43,866 nt of DNA, taken from contig JAQXPG010000045.1 in the NCBI GenBank assembly GCA_029100405.1, positions 1 to 43,866 of the forward strand, given 5' to 3'. Made by a program: the position numbers and the translations under genes. The DNA comes from Lachnospiraceae bacterium. GTDB lineage: Bacteria > Bacillota > Clostridia > Lachnospirales > Lachnospiraceae. This document shows positions 15,909 to 24,456 of this stretch, one piece after another (the first letter of the stretch is position 1; every line of letters begins with the position of its first letter). The notes under the pieces are model-generated. The model did no database searches and had not been told where the DNA came from. It saw nothing but the letters and a program-made list of their open reading frames with translations.

Positions 15909-16609
15909 TGGTCACCGCCTTCCGTGATCTCAAAGAAGAGCTGCTCCAGACTCTCTCCGTTCTGATCCAGTGCTTCTTTTGTCATATCTGCGGAAAGATG
16001 GCCTTCCTTCATGATAAGGACCCGGTCCCAAAGCATGTCCACACTGTCAATGATATGGGTGCTGACCACAACAGTCTTTCCCGCCTGCCTCAGCTCTTCA
16101 ATGATCTCCTTTAACTTCCGGATTGCATGCGGGTCCAGACCGATCATTGGTTCATCCATTAAAATAAGGTCCGGATCCGGAAGAAGCCCCAGGCAGAGAT
16201 TTAATTTCTGCTGCATTCCTTTCGAAAGCTCATCGCCGAACTTCATGCTCTTGTCAGAGAGTTCAAAATCCGAGAGAAGCTGATTGGACCTGTCCTCATA
16301 GTCTTTCAGCCGATAGGCTCTGGCCAGAAACTCCATATGCTCTTTGACGGTCAGATTCGGATAGAGCGCCGGAATCTCCGGAACATAACCCATCCTGGCT
16401 CTTGCCTCAGAAGTCTTATTCAAAACTCCGTCAAGGGTGATTTCCCCCGTGTATTTTAAAAATCCGATGATCGACTTAAATAAAGTCGACTTCCCCGCAC
16501 CGTTTGGACCGAGAAGAACCGTTACGGTCCCCGGTTCCAGAGAAAAACTGACATCATTTACGGCAATCGTTTTCCGATACTTCTTGGTCAAGTGATCGAC
16601 AGTCAGCAT
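15905..16609 (-). CDS. ABC transporter ATP-binding protein (exporter type)
   Basis: A 234-residue ATPase with Walker A GPNGAGKST (about residues 34-42), the signature region ELSKGMQQKL (near 124-133), Walker B LILMDEP (about 147-153) and a switch histidine in STHI. The signature is SKGM rather than SGGQ, as in many CcmA/NatA-type exporters. It powers the membrane subunit encoded immediately downstream, with which it overlaps by 4 bases. GGGGAGG precedes the ATG. Its own promoter is recognisable 30 bases upstream. Confidence 0.92.
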   Translation of the reverse strand: MLTVDHLTKKYRKTIAVNDVSFSLEPGTVTVLLGPNGAGKSTLFKSIIGFLKYTGEITLDGVLNKTSEARARMGYVPEIPALYPNLTVKEHMEFLARAYRLKDYEDRSNQLLSDFELSDKSMKFGDELSKGMQQKLNLCLGLLPDPDLILMDEPMIGLDPHAIRKLKEIIEELRQAGKTVVVSTHIIDSVDMLWDRVLIMKEGHLSADMTKEALDQNGESLEQLFFEITEGGDQ

Positions 16610-16640
16610 AGTGTCCTCCCCTTAGAAGCAAATTGTTTAA

Positions 16641-16669
16641 TATCTAAAAATCTAAAACCAGTTTGCCAA
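16641..16669 (-). promoter_or_regulatory. Promoter of the ABC exporter/CPBP operon
   Basis: On the minus strand TTGGCA (16664-16669) and TAGATA (16641-16646) are spaced by 17 bases, in the AT-rich 79-base gap between the RNase G gene and the ATPase gene. Confidence 0.65.
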
Positions 16670-16688
16670 AAACACTTAAAAATTGCAA

Positions 16689-17933
16689 TCAAATTTTCAA
16701 TTGATCCTGTAAGGTTGTCTCCCTCTTTTCCCGGGTTACTTCCAGAAGTCCGAGGGCTGTGATCCCGTAAACCCGGACCGGAAGCGGATCTTTTTCTGCT
16801 AAGTCCTTCGAAATGTCGACCAGGGCCTGTCTTTCCTCTTCGGTCTTCATTTTCACCAAATCGATCAGGATAATGCCGGACAGGTTCCGAAGGCGGATCT
16901 GCCGAAAGGCTTCAATCAGAGCCTCCCGGTTCAGGTCAAAGGGGGCCTCATGAAGAGCCTTGGCGCTGTTCACATCGATCACATAGCAGGCCTCCGTTTT
17001 CTCCAGAACCAGGTTCCCGCCGCATTTTAAATAGACCAATCTCTGGCTGGCCTCCTCCAGCCGTTTGGTCAGGGAATAGAGCTTGGCCAGGGAAAAATCA
17101 TCCTGATAATAATCGATTCGATCCAGAAGATCCGGCCGATGACTCTCTATCGCCTTTTCCTTCAGGATCTCATTGACTTCGCAAAGGTCGGTCCTTATAT
17201 AATCATAGGAATCTTCTTCATGAAGAAAGCTTTCGATATAATGCGGCTCGGCTTCTTCCAAAAGTCCCGGCCCCGCCATAGACCTGCCCCGCATTTCCAG
17301 AGACCGGACCTGGTCCAAAAGCTTTCGCATCTCCGGCAAAAGGACATTGACTGCAACTCCCTTCGCATTCGTCCGAAGTGTGATCGAACCGTCCCAGTCC
17401 CCCGGATCCAACTCGGTCAGGCAGAGCTCTTCCACTTCTTTCTTTTGATCTTTCCGGATCGCCTTGGCAAAATGCAGACCCTTCCGACCGAATTCATAGA
17501 TCAAATGACTGCTTTTGACCGTAAAGCGGCTGGTCAGGACAGCCTCCTTGGTCCGAACCGCTTCCTTATCGACAGAAACCAAAAGGCTGTCTCCCTGGGA
17601 CAGGCCCTGACCCTTGCAGAAGTCCTTTCCGGACCTTTTATCCGTATAGAAAAGCGGCATGCCCTGACGTATGGGAAGATAAGCCATCCCCTCGCCCAGG
17701 TTCAAAAAAGCAGCCGCCGGAGACGAAAGGACTCTTTCGATCCGGCCGCTATAGAGACTTCCCATTTTCATATGGGATTCTCTCGCTTCAGCATGGATCG
17801 ACAGGGTCTTTTTCTCCCCATCCAAAAGGAATTCACAAAGAAAACTTTCTTCTCTTACCGGCATTTCCGTAATGATCAAAAGCCGGCTGTTTTTTGGTAT
17901 GTCTTTTTTCGAAAAGGGCTTTATCATGGTCAT
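16689..17933 (-). CDS. RNase E/G-family ribonuclease
   Basis: A 414-residue RNase E/G-type endonuclease. An S1-like RNA-binding region is near residues 55-110 (GSLYSGRIERVL, AFLNLGEG). The catalytic core carries YVIDVNSAKA (near 310), LIDLVKM (near 352) and GLLEVTREK near the end. The last matches the family GLxExTRxR, and the usual DVNSG motif reads DVNSA here. It is shorter than E. coli RNase G (489), so the C-terminal zinc-link/small domain is reduced. It probably matures rRNA or decays mRNA. Its start overlaps the recU stop by 4 bases. Because the catalytic loop deviates, activity should be regarded as likely but unproven. Confidence 0.87.
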   Translation of the reverse strand: MTMIKPFSKKDIPKNSRLLIITEMPVREESFLCEFLLDGEKKTLSIHAEARESHMKMGSLYSGRIERVLSSPAAAFLNLGEGMAYLPIRQGMPLFYTDKRSGKDFCKGQGLSQGDSLLVSVDKEAVRTKEAVLTSRFTVKSSHLIYEFGRKGLHFAKAIRKDQKKEVEELCLTELDPGDWDGSITLRTNAKGVAVNVLLPEMRKLLDQVRSLEMRGRSMAGPGLLEEAEPHYIESFLHEEDSYDYIRTDLCEVNEILKEKAIESHRPDLLDRIDYYQDDFSLAKLYSLTKRLEEASQRLVYLKCGGNLVLEKTEACYVIDVNSAKALHEAPFDLNREALIEAFRQIRLRNLSGIILIDLVKMKTEEERQALVDISKDLAEKDPLPVRVYGITALGLLEVTREKRETTLQDQLKI

Positions 17934-18475
17934 TCTTCCTTTGCTCTCTCATCCAGATCATGCTGGAGGAGGTCCAGATAGGGAACGAGGAGGATACCGT
18001 GGGATTCAAAAAAATAATCATCCCTCAATTCCTCGATTCGAAAACTCTTTCTGCCATTTTCCTCCATGCCCCGCTTCCAGAAATACAAAGCCTCCCGATA
18101 GGTCAGATAATAATATTTCTGATACTTGGTATAGTAAAGAAGAAAAAATGCAATGCCGTTCTGGCCTTCGAAATCGCCCATGAACTTCATCTGGTGTTCA
18201 TGAATATTATGGAGTGGAAAACTATCCGTCGTACACTCCTTGGCATCGAAGCAGACCGGTATGCCCTGAACCACACCGATATAATCCACGGTACTCTTTT
18301 TATCAAAGTAAGCCAGGGTGATATGCCTGGACTCCTTATCAATGTCGATCGGTGTGATCGGTGTCGGTATCTTCTGAATCAAGGCCAGATGATTTTCCAG
18401 ATAGATCTCGTTGGTCCGATTGATAAAATCTTCTAAAGTTGAACCCCGGAGTCCCCGGGAATTCCAGGTTCCCAT
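17930..18475 (-). CDS. recU: Holliday-junction resolvase RecU
   Basis: A 181-residue RecU of Gram-positive type. The nuclease core shows STVDYIGVVQG (about residues 79-89) and FDAKE (about 93-97), giving the Asp/Glu/Lys metal-binding set, and the N-terminal NSRGLRGSTLE region fits the family. RecU cuts four-way junctions made by RuvAB, whose genes also lie in this window (40661-42346). GGGAGA precedes the ATG. The gene is translationally coupled to the RNase G gene (ATGA), not to a penicillin-binding-protein gene as in Bacillus. Confidence 0.9.
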   Translation of the reverse strand: MGTWNSRGLRGSTLEDFINRTNEIYLENHLALIQKIPTPITPIDIDKESRHITLAYFDKKSTVDYIGVVQGIPVCFDAKECTTDSFPLHNIHEHQMKFMGDFEGQNGIAFFLLYYTKYQKYYYLTYREALYFWKRGMEENGRKSFRIEELRDDYFFESHGILLVPYLDLLQHDLDERAKEE

Positions 18476-18537
18476 ATGCTTTCTCCCAATGAAAAACCGG
18501 ATGAATGGATCGAATCATATTAACAGGCTGCGGCGGA

Positions 18538-19485
18538 TCACAGACCAAACCCGGAAAAGCTCTCCGGATCCGGACATTCGATCCGGACTCCGTTTGGCAA
18601 AGTCAAAGCCGCCGCATGGAGGAGCTGCGAAGGATGCTTTTCTAAGACAACTCCGCCGTACTTTTTGTCATTTACAATGGGACAAGCCAGAGCCGAAAGG
18701 CTGCTTCGGATCTGATGGGATCTTCCGGTATGTAAAACAACTTCAAGGAGAGAATAGTTTCCCTTCCTCTTCAAAAGAAAAACCTCTTCTTCCATATAGA
18801 GACCTTTTTCTATCTCATGGTCGAAATAGGAAACGATATTTCGTTTCGGGTCCTTCAAAAGCCATCCTTTGACAAGCTTTCTCTCTCGAAAGAGACTGCT
18901 GTCGCCGCTGACGATACAGTGATAGGTCTTCTGTCCTTCATGGGATCTGACCAGATCAGCTCCCAAATGAAGACCACGGATCGTTTTTCCGAATAAAAGG
19001 ATGCCGGAAGTATTCCGATCCAGACGGTTGATGACAGAAGGTCGAAAATTTTTTAAATCTTCTTCTGTCAGCCTGCCCTGATCCAGGCAATAACGGATCA
19101 GATATTCGTTCATGGAATCTTCTCTTTTGTCACTCTTTTGCGACAGGATCCCGGCCGGTTTATTTACCGCAAGAAGATCCACATCTTCGTAGAGGATCTG
19201 CAAAGGAAACGGTGCCCTGGGGTACAAATGATTGGCAGAAGCAGAGTGCTTTTCGACCGGATCCGAGCCGGCCATCTTAGAAAAGGTCTCGTCCGAGAAA
19301 AAAACACGGACCACGTCACCGGACTTCAGGATCTCATTTCCACTGGCCTTCTTCCCATTCAAAGTAATATTTTTCTTTCGAAGCATTTTGTAGAGAAAGG
19401 AAGAACCTGCATTTTTTAAAATACGTTCCAAAAAGCGGATCAATTTCTGGTCTTGATTGAAGGCGCTGACTTTCAATTCTTTCAT
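18538..19485 (-). CDS. RluA/RluD-family rRNA pseudouridine synthase
   Basis: A 315-residue protein with an N-terminal S4 RNA-binding domain (about residues 10-70, including KMLRKKNITLNGKKA) and a catalytic domain. The catalytic domain has the active-site motif NRLDRNTSG (about 152-160) in which the aspartate is the nucleophile; most relatives have HRLD. It isomerises uridine in 23S rRNA or another RNA; the exact site is not predictable. Its start overlaps the stop of the HAD phosphatase gene by 4 bases. Length is normal for RluC/RluD. Confidence 0.92.
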   Translation of the reverse strand: MKELKVSAFNQDQKLIRFLERILKNAGSSFLYKMLRKKNITLNGKKASGNEILKSGDVVRVFFSDETFSKMAGSDPVEKHSASANHLYPRAPFPLQILYEDVDLLAVNKPAGILSQKSDKREDSMNEYLIRYCLDQGRLTEEDLKNFRPSVINRLDRNTSGILLFGKTIRGLHLGADLVRSHEGQKTYHCIVSGDSSLFRERKLVKGWLLKDPKRNIVSYFDHEIEKGLYMEEEVFLLKRKGNYSLLEVVLHTGRSHQIRSSLSALACPIVNDKKYGGVVLEKHPSQLLHAAALTLPNGVRIECPDPESFSGFGL

Positions 19486-20150
19486 TGAACCACCTCAAGA
19501 TCCAAAAAATCATGGACCACACTGGAAGCCAGTTTTTTCTTCTCGGGAAGCGCATTTCGAGAAACCGGATCATCTACTGCAATGACCCGCATACCGGCAT
19601 TGAGCCCGGCCTGAATGCCCTGAAGGACATCCTCAAAGACCGTGCATTCCATAGGATCCCGGCCAAGTTTGCCTGCACAGGCCAGATAGACATCCGGTGC
19701 CGGTTTCCCGTTCCTGACCTGATCGGCTGAAATCACAGCGTCCATATAATGATCCAGACCGGTTGCTTCAAAACAAGCACGAACCAGTTCCATGGAATTG
19801 GAAGTAGCAAGACCCATTGGGATCCCTTCCTGCTTCAGACAGTTTAAAAAATCCAGAGCTCCGGCTTTTAAGGGGATTTTGGTGCGGTACTCCTCTCTTG
19901 CCATATCATTCCAGATGGCCATCAATTCCTCCGGTGTGTCCTTTAGATGAAAGTTCTCCCGAAAATAAATGGCGGTCTCGTACATACTCATACCGGCAAT
20001 GGAAAGCTGAAGATCTTTTGGCATAGGGAGATTTCGTTCTGCCATAAAGATTCGATCGATATCGCCCCACATTCCCATGGAATCCACCAGGGTTCCATCC
20101 AGGTCAAAGAGAACGGCCTGATTTCTTTTATCACTTAATGAAAATTTCAT
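19482..20150 (-). CDS. HAD-superfamily hydrolase, beta-phosphoglucomutase-like
   Basis: A 222-residue HAD phosphatase of the beta-PGM subfamily. Motif I FDLDGTLVDS lies at about residues 15-24, motif II is ATSNS near 116-120, motif III includes the lysine of GKPAP near 149-153 and motif IV is FEDVLQG near 172-178. The start at 20148-20150 has AAGGGA upstream and gives the family length; the open frame continues 68 codons upstream but crosses the terminator and is unsupported. The substrate (a sugar phosphate or similar) cannot be told from the sequence. It is coupled to the pseudouridine-synthase gene. Confidence 0.88.
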   Translation of the reverse strand: MKFSLSDKRNQAVLFDLDGTLVDSMGMWGDIDRIFMAERNLPMPKDLQLSIAGMSMYETAIYFRENFHLKDTPEELMAIWNDMAREEYRTKIPLKAGALDFLNCLKQEGIPMGLATSNSMELVRACFEATGLDHYMDAVISADQVRNGKPAPDVYLACAGKLGRDPMECTVFEDVLQGIQAGLNAGMRVIAVDDPVSRNALPEKKKLASSVVHDFLDLEVVQ

Positions 20151-20168
20151 TGAACTGTCCCTTATTTC

Positions 20169-20199
20169 AAAAAAACACCCGGCATAGTCTGCCGGGTGC
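20169..20199 (-). terminator. Intrinsic terminator of the yicC-to-coaD operon
   Basis: On the minus strand CACCCGGCA and TGCCGGGTG form a 9-bp stem with a 5-base loop followed by seven T. It lies about 20 bases past the stop of the coiled-coil gene and just before the HAD gene start. Confidence 0.92.
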
Positions 20200-20217
20200 A
20201 GGATTTTCATACATGTA

Positions 20218-20976
20218 TTAATTTTTATTCTTATGCTGGAAATATTCCTCCGGCAAAACATCGATCGATGGACCATCTTCCCCTGCGGAAGCCGAATCGT
20301 AGGTATTCGTAAGGCCTGGTGCAGTCTGCTTGGAATCTGCATTGCCTGAAGCATTTGCCGGATCCTGTGGATTCATCTCTTCTGCTGCTCCGGCAGACGA
20401 GCCTTCTGCCTGGTCTGCAGCTGCTGCAGTTTCTTCCGGAGGCAAAAGTTCCTGCCTGTTTTCTATTACCTGATTCAGAACATCCTGCAGCTTATCGATG
20501 AAATTCTGATTCCGCATTCTGGCAAGGTCCAGAGAATTGCCGATGACCGTCTGAACTCCGCTTAAAAGCTCATCCGTATATGCAATTGCGGAGGATTTGA
20601 TCTCATTGGATTCCATCGTTGCCTTATCCAGCATATCCTGAGCATTCTTTGTTGCGATCATTACGACCTGATTGGCCTGCGCATAGGCCTGCTGCATGAT
20701 CTGATGCTCGCTGACCAGCTCATCGGTCTTCACCTGAGCCTGTTCGATAATTTGCTGAGCCTTCTTTCTGGCATCGGCAATGATCGCATCTTTATTATTG
20801 ATAATCTTCTGATATCTGCGGATCTCATCCGGCGTTGCCGCCTTCAATTCCTCCAGATAGCCTTCCAGTTCATCCTTATTCAGAGTGATCTTATTCGAGG
20901 AAAATGCAGAAACCTTACCCTTTTCTTCAATAAATTGCTCCATTGCCTCAATAATCTGTTCAATATCACTGGCCAT
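20218..20976 (-). CDS. Coiled-coil protein of unknown function, DivIVA/ATPase-subunit-like
   Basis: A 252-residue soluble protein I cannot assign. Residues about 40-170 form a long, Lys/Glu/Gln-rich helical coiled coil (ADARKKAQQIIEQAQ, QAYAQANQVVMIATKNAQDM) like the helical stretches of DivIVA, V-type ATPase subunit H or F-type subunit b. The C-terminal third (about 175-252) is low-complexity, Ala/Glu/Asn/Ser-rich and probably disordered. There is no membrane segment. It starts inside the coaD stop codon (TAATG) and is the last gene of a long housekeeping operon. A role in cell division or polar scaffolding is speculation from composition only. Confidence 0.7.
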   Translation of the reverse strand: MASDIEQIIEAMEQFIEEKGKVSAFSSNKITLNKDELEGYLEELKAATPDEIRRYQKIINNKDAIIADARKKAQQIIEQAQVKTDELVSEHQIMQQAYAQANQVVMIATKNAQDMLDKATMESNEIKSSAIAYTDELLSGVQTVIGNSLDLARMRNQNFIDKLQDVLNQVIENRQELLPPEETAAAADQAEGSSAGAAEEMNPQDPANASGNADSKQTAPGLTNTYDSASAGEDGPSIDVLPEEYFQHKNKN

Positions 20977-21473
20977 TAGAATGACTCCTTCTTTTTGATG
21001 CTGTATTTTTCCATAACCTTCGGAATAATGGAAGCGGGAACAAATTTTGATATATCTCCCCCATACGAAGCAAACTCCCTGACAATGGTGGAGCTGAGAT
21101 AAGAATAATGGAGATCCGTCGTCAGAAAAATTGTCTCAAGTTCCGGATACTGGATCTTATTGGACTGAGCGATCTGAAGCTCATACTCAAAATCCGTAAC
21201 GGCGCGAAGGCCACGAATAACACATGTCGCATGGATCTTCCGCGCAAATTCTACCATCAGCCCATCAAAAGATGTGACTTCAACATTGGGCAGTTCCTGC
21301 GTCAATTCTTTAATCATACTAACACGTTCATCTACGGAAAACAACGCGTTTTTTTGACTGTTGTTGAGTATACCGACGATCAATTCATCGAATAATTTGG
21401 CGGATCGATTGATGATATCCAGATGTCCGAAAGTGACCGGGTCAAAGCTTCCCGGATATAATGCGATCTTCAT
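20976..21473 (-). CDS. coaD: Phosphopantetheine adenylyltransferase CoaD
   Basis: A 165-residue enzyme of coenzyme A synthesis that adds AMP to 4'-phosphopantetheine. The nucleotidyltransferase motif [10 protein letters not shown] is at about residues 8-17 and the C-terminal SSTIVRE at about 127-133, with [12 protein letters not shown] between. All active-site positions of the family are present. It follows rsmD by 74 bases and its stop codon overlaps the start of the coiled-coil gene. Length is typical. Confidence 0.97.
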   Translation of the reverse strand: MKIALYPGSFDPVTFGHLDIINRSAKLFDELIVGILNNSQKNALFSVDERVSMIKELTQELPNVEVTSFDGLMVEFARKIHATCVIRGLRAVTDFEYELQIAQSNKIQYPELETIFLTTDLHYSYLSSTIVREFASYGGDISKFVPASIIPKVMEKYSIKKKESF

Positions 21474-21547
21474 AATTTTCTATGAGCAAAGCTCATACCT
21501 CCAGAAGCAGGCGTTTGATTCCTCCTGCCCGATAGTCATAAAATGAT

Positions 21548-22114
21548 TCATTCAACAGTTTTTCCTGATTGATAGGATAAAAAGACATGCTGGTTGGTCT
21601 TGTATTTTTTGATCCTTTCGATCGTAAATCCGAGATCCACTGCAAAATGAAAGTCCCGATGCAGATCCGCTTCGATAATGATAAGCGACTCCGAATCGAT
21701 CAATTCACTTTCTGCCAATGCCGAAAGGATTTCTCCTTCCTTTTCATCCCGATAAGGCGGATCTAAAAAGACAAAATCAAAATGTCGTTTCGGCATGGTT
21801 CTTATGGCAGATAAGGCATCCTGTCCGATCAAATCCGTTTCTTCCTCTATGCCAAGCCTTTCAATATTCTTTCTGATACAATCCTGTGCATCTCGGCTCG
21901 AATCAACCAGGCAGGCATATCTCGCCCCGCGGCTGATGGCTTCGATTGCCATCTGTCCGGATCCGGCAAAAAGATCGAGAAAGGAAGCCCCCGGCAGACG
22001 ATTGCTCAAAATATTAAACAGGGTTTCCTTGATCCGGTCTGTTGTCGGACGAGTATTCATGCCTTTCGGTGTATCAAGAAGCCGCGACCGGTATTTTCCT
22101 GCAATCACACGCAT
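21548..22114 (-). CDS. rsmD: 16S rRNA (guanine966-N2)-methyltransferase RsmD
   Basis: A 188-residue SAM-dependent methyltransferase. The N-terminal MRVIAGKYRSRLL start is typical, motif I is FLDLFAGSGQMAIEA (about residues 41-55) and the catalytic DPPY is at about 117-120. It methylates G966 of 16S rRNA during 30S assembly. It overlaps the end of the pncC gene by 10 bases and is followed by coaD, the usual pairing in bacteria. No unusual features. Confidence 0.95.
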   Translation of the reverse strand: MRVIAGKYRSRLLDTPKGMNTRPTTDRIKETLFNILSNRLPGASFLDLFAGSGQMAIEAISRGARYACLVDSSRDAQDCIRKNIERLGIEEETDLIGQDALSAIRTMPKRHFDFVFLDPPYRDEKEGEILSALAESELIDSESLIIIEADLHRDFHFAVDLGFTIERIKKYKTNQHVFLSYQSGKTVE

Positions 22115-22587
22115 ATAGAAACTTCCTTAATGATAGAAACTGCCATGGAAAGCGCCATCCGGCTTGCCTGGAAGCGGACCAGGTTCCTTGTGCCATGGAA
22201 ATGGTAGCGTCGAACCAAAGTTTTACTCCGATAGGAAACCGCAAGATAGACAATTCCCTGCGGAATATCGCCATCCGGTCCGGGACCTGCCACTCCGGTC
22301 GAGGCAATGCCAAGGTCTACACCATAGGTCTTTCGAAGGCCCTCTGCCATGGCTTTGGCTGTCTCATAAGAAACCACACCATGATCCTCTATAATGGAAG
22401 GATCCAGATGCAGAATCCGATCCTTTGTTTCCTCGGAATAGGTCACAAAAGACTCCGTCAGAATATCGGAAGCACCCGGAACAGAAACAATCGAGCTTAC
22501 GATCATTCCGCCGGTACAGGATTCCGCTGTGGCCACAGTCTCTTTTCTTTTTTTTAAAATATGGACCAGTTCTTTTTCAAATAACAT
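22105..22587 (-). CDS. pncC: Nicotinamide-nucleotide amidohydrolase (PncC / CinA C-terminal domain), stand-alone
   Basis: A 160-residue stand-alone CinA C-terminal domain. The conserved AESCTGG motif is at about residues 20-26, with the STGVAGPGPDG segment near 95-105. The domain hydrolyses nicotinamide mononucleotide to nicotinate mononucleotide in NAD salvage; some relatives are full-length CinA with a second domain that is absent here. It overlaps pgsA at the TAATG junction and rsmD downstream, so it belongs to the central operon. Function as PncC is inferred from the family. Confidence 0.92.
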   Translation of the reverse strand: MLFEKELVHILKKRKETVATAESCTGGMIVSSIVSVPGASDILTESFVTYSEETKDRILHLDPSIIEDHGVVSYETAKAMAEGLRKTYGVDLGIASTGVAGPGPDGDIPQGIVYLAVSYRSKTLVRRYHFHGTRNLVRFQASRMALSMAVSIIKEVSICV

Positions 22588-23135
22588 TAATTCTGCTCTT
22601 TCAGAACATCCTTATTCTTTACCAGATAGTCGATCAAAGAAACGACAGTCAGTATGGTTGCCAGGCAGATCAGGATATTGGCAAAAATAACAGCTGCCTG
22701 TCCCTTGAATAAAGGCATGATAATGAGCCAGATCACCATGGCCATCTGAGACACAGTCTTGGACTTTCCCCACATGGAAGCCGCAATGACGATTCCATTG
22801 TCGGCTGCGATCAGGCGGAAACCGGAAATAATAAACTCACGAGCCACAATAATAATGACAGCGACGGTCGGAAGCTGACCCAGGGAAAGAAGACAGATCA
22901 TAGCAGAGCAGACCAGAAGCTTATCCGCCAGAGGATCCATAAACTTACCGAAATTTGTCACAAGGCCATATTTCCTTGCAATTTTACCGTCCAGCATATC
23001 CGTAAAGGAAGCCGCACAGAAAAGGACCTCGGCAATGATACGGAAGGATGCTTCATTGGGCTTAAAAAGCAAAAAGAAGATGAAAAACGGAATCATAATA
23101 ACGCGTAAGATCGTCAGCTTATTCGGTAAATTCAT
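22587..23135 (-). CDS. pgsA: CDP-diacylglycerol-glycerol-3-phosphate 3-phosphatidyltransferase PgsA
   Basis: A 182-residue integral membrane enzyme with the CDP-alcohol phosphotransferase signature DG...AR...G...D...D, seen as DMLDGKIARKYGLVTNFGKF followed by MDPLADK (about residues 46-72). It makes phosphatidylglycerol phosphate, the first committed step to phosphatidylglycerol and cardiolipin. Four or more membrane segments are visible. It overlaps the end of rimO by 17 bases. Length is normal. Confidence 0.95.
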   Translation of the reverse strand: MNLPNKLTILRVIMIPFFIFFLLFKPNEASFRIIAEVLFCAASFTDMLDGKIARKYGLVTNFGKFMDPLADKLLVCSAMICLLSLGQLPTVAVIIIVAREFIISGFRLIAADNGIVIAASMWGKSKTVSQMAMVIWLIIMPLFKGQAAVIFANILICLATILTVVSLIDYLVKNKDVLKEQN

Positions 23136-24456
23136 TATTCAATTCTCCTACTAAATCATAATCATTGACTGCTGTGATGCGAACCAGGAGGATGTCACCG
23201 CTGATCAGTTCTCTCTCACAAGGGAAAAAGACCAGACCGTCTACCGAGGGGGCATCCCGATAGGTTCGACCGACATAGACGCCCTGATCGGACATAAAGC
23301 CTTCCAACATGACAGGGAAAGTCTTCCCGATCAATGCCCGGTTCTTTCGGAAAACCAGGCCCTGCTGCGTCGACATGATTTCATCTCTCCAACGGTTCTT
23401 GACTTTCTCCTCATGCTGGTTGGGATAAGAATAGGACGGTGTTCCCTTCTCTCTGGAATAAGGGAAACAACCGACCCGATCCAGATCCATTTCCTTTAAG
23501 AAATCAATCATTTCCTTATGCATGGTCTCTGTTTCACCGGGAAAGCCGGAAATCAATGAGGTTCGGATCGCAATGTCCGGCATGGCGGCCCGAAGCTTTT
23601 CGATGGTCGCTTTGATATCCTTCTGGCTGGTTTTTCTTCCCATCCGCCCCAGGATCCAATCCGAAGCATGCTGGATCGGCATATCAATATAATGGCATAC
23701 CTTGGAATTCCTGGCCATGGCCTGAATCAAGGCATCGTCAATAGATTCCGGATAGCAGTACAAAAGGCGGATCCACCGAAGACCCGGAATTTCATTCAAA
23801 CGATCCAGAAGCTCAGGCAATTTCTTTTCTCCATAGAGATCCGTCCCGTAAAGAGTCGTCTCCTGAGCAACCAATATCAGTTCCCTGATGCCCCGATCCG
23901 CCATATCTCTGGCTTCTTTCAGGAGCTGTTCCATAGGAACGGAACGATAGGGACCCCGTAAGGATGGAATAATACAATAGGTACAATGCTTGTCGCAGCC
24001 TTCGGCAATTTTTAAATAGTCAAAGACTCCACCTGTCGTATTGATCCGTCCCTCGGATTCATCCGGAAGGCCGGTCAAAGGCTTGATGATCGACAGATTT
24101 TTCTCTTTTCCGAGTTTCGTAACGGCTTCTACGATGGAATCATAGGAATTGGTACCAATGATCCCGTCGACTTCCGGCAGATCCTTTTGGATCTCCTCGG
24201 CATAGCGCTCACTCATGCAGCCTGCGACCAGAAGTCCTTTCAGATGGCCCTCTGTCTTATATTTTGCAAGATCAAGGATCGTATCAATGCTTTCCTGCAA
24301 AGCAGATTCGATAAAGCAGCAGGTATTGACAATGACAACATCGGCATCGGATTCATCCGCTACCAGTTCCATACCGGCCTTCTGAAGTCGGTAGAGCATG
24401 TGCTCGGAATCCGACAGATTCTTGTCACAGCCCAGGGAAACAAAAGCTACCTTCAT
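23119..24456 (-). CDS. rimO: Ribosomal protein S12 methylthiotransferase RimO
   Basis: A 445-residue radical-SAM methylthiotransferase. The order is the N-terminal UPF0004 domain holding the auxiliary cluster (cysteines C10, C46/C47 and the GCMSERY cysteine near 80), the radical-SAM CDKHCTYC motif (near 154-161), and a C-terminal TRAM domain. It adds a methylthio group to an aspartate of ribosomal protein S12. The FVSLGCDKNLSDSE start separates it from MiaB, whose gene is at the right edge. It overlaps rpoZ upstream by 4 bases. Confidence 0.96.
   Translation of the reverse strand: MKVAFVSLGCDKNLSDSEHMLYRLQKAGMELVADESDADVVIVNTCCFIESALQESIDTILDLAKYKTEGHLKGLLVAGCMSERYAEEIQKDLPEVDGIIGTNSYDSIVEAVTKLGKEKNLSIIKPLTGLPDESEGRINTTGGVFDYLKIAEGCDKHCTYCIIPSLRGPYRSVPMEQLLKEARDMADRGIRELILVAQETTLYGTDLYGEKKLPELLDRLNEIPGLRWIRLLYCYPESIDDALIQAMARNSKVCHYIDMPIQHASDWILGRMGRKTSQKDIKATIEKLRAAMPDIAIRTSLISGFPGETETMHKEMIDFLKEMDLDRVGCFPYSREKGTPSYSYPNQHEEKVKNRWRDEIMSTQQGLVFRKNRALIGKTFPVMLEGFMSDQGVYVGRTYRDAPSVDGLVFFPCERELISGDILLVRITAVNDYDLVGELNNEFTE

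Noticed and set aside
20151..20354. Sixty-eight extra N-terminal codons for the HAD phosphatase
   Set aside because: They cross the terminator and the end of the coiled-coil gene; the internal ATG has a ribosome binding site and gives the normal length.
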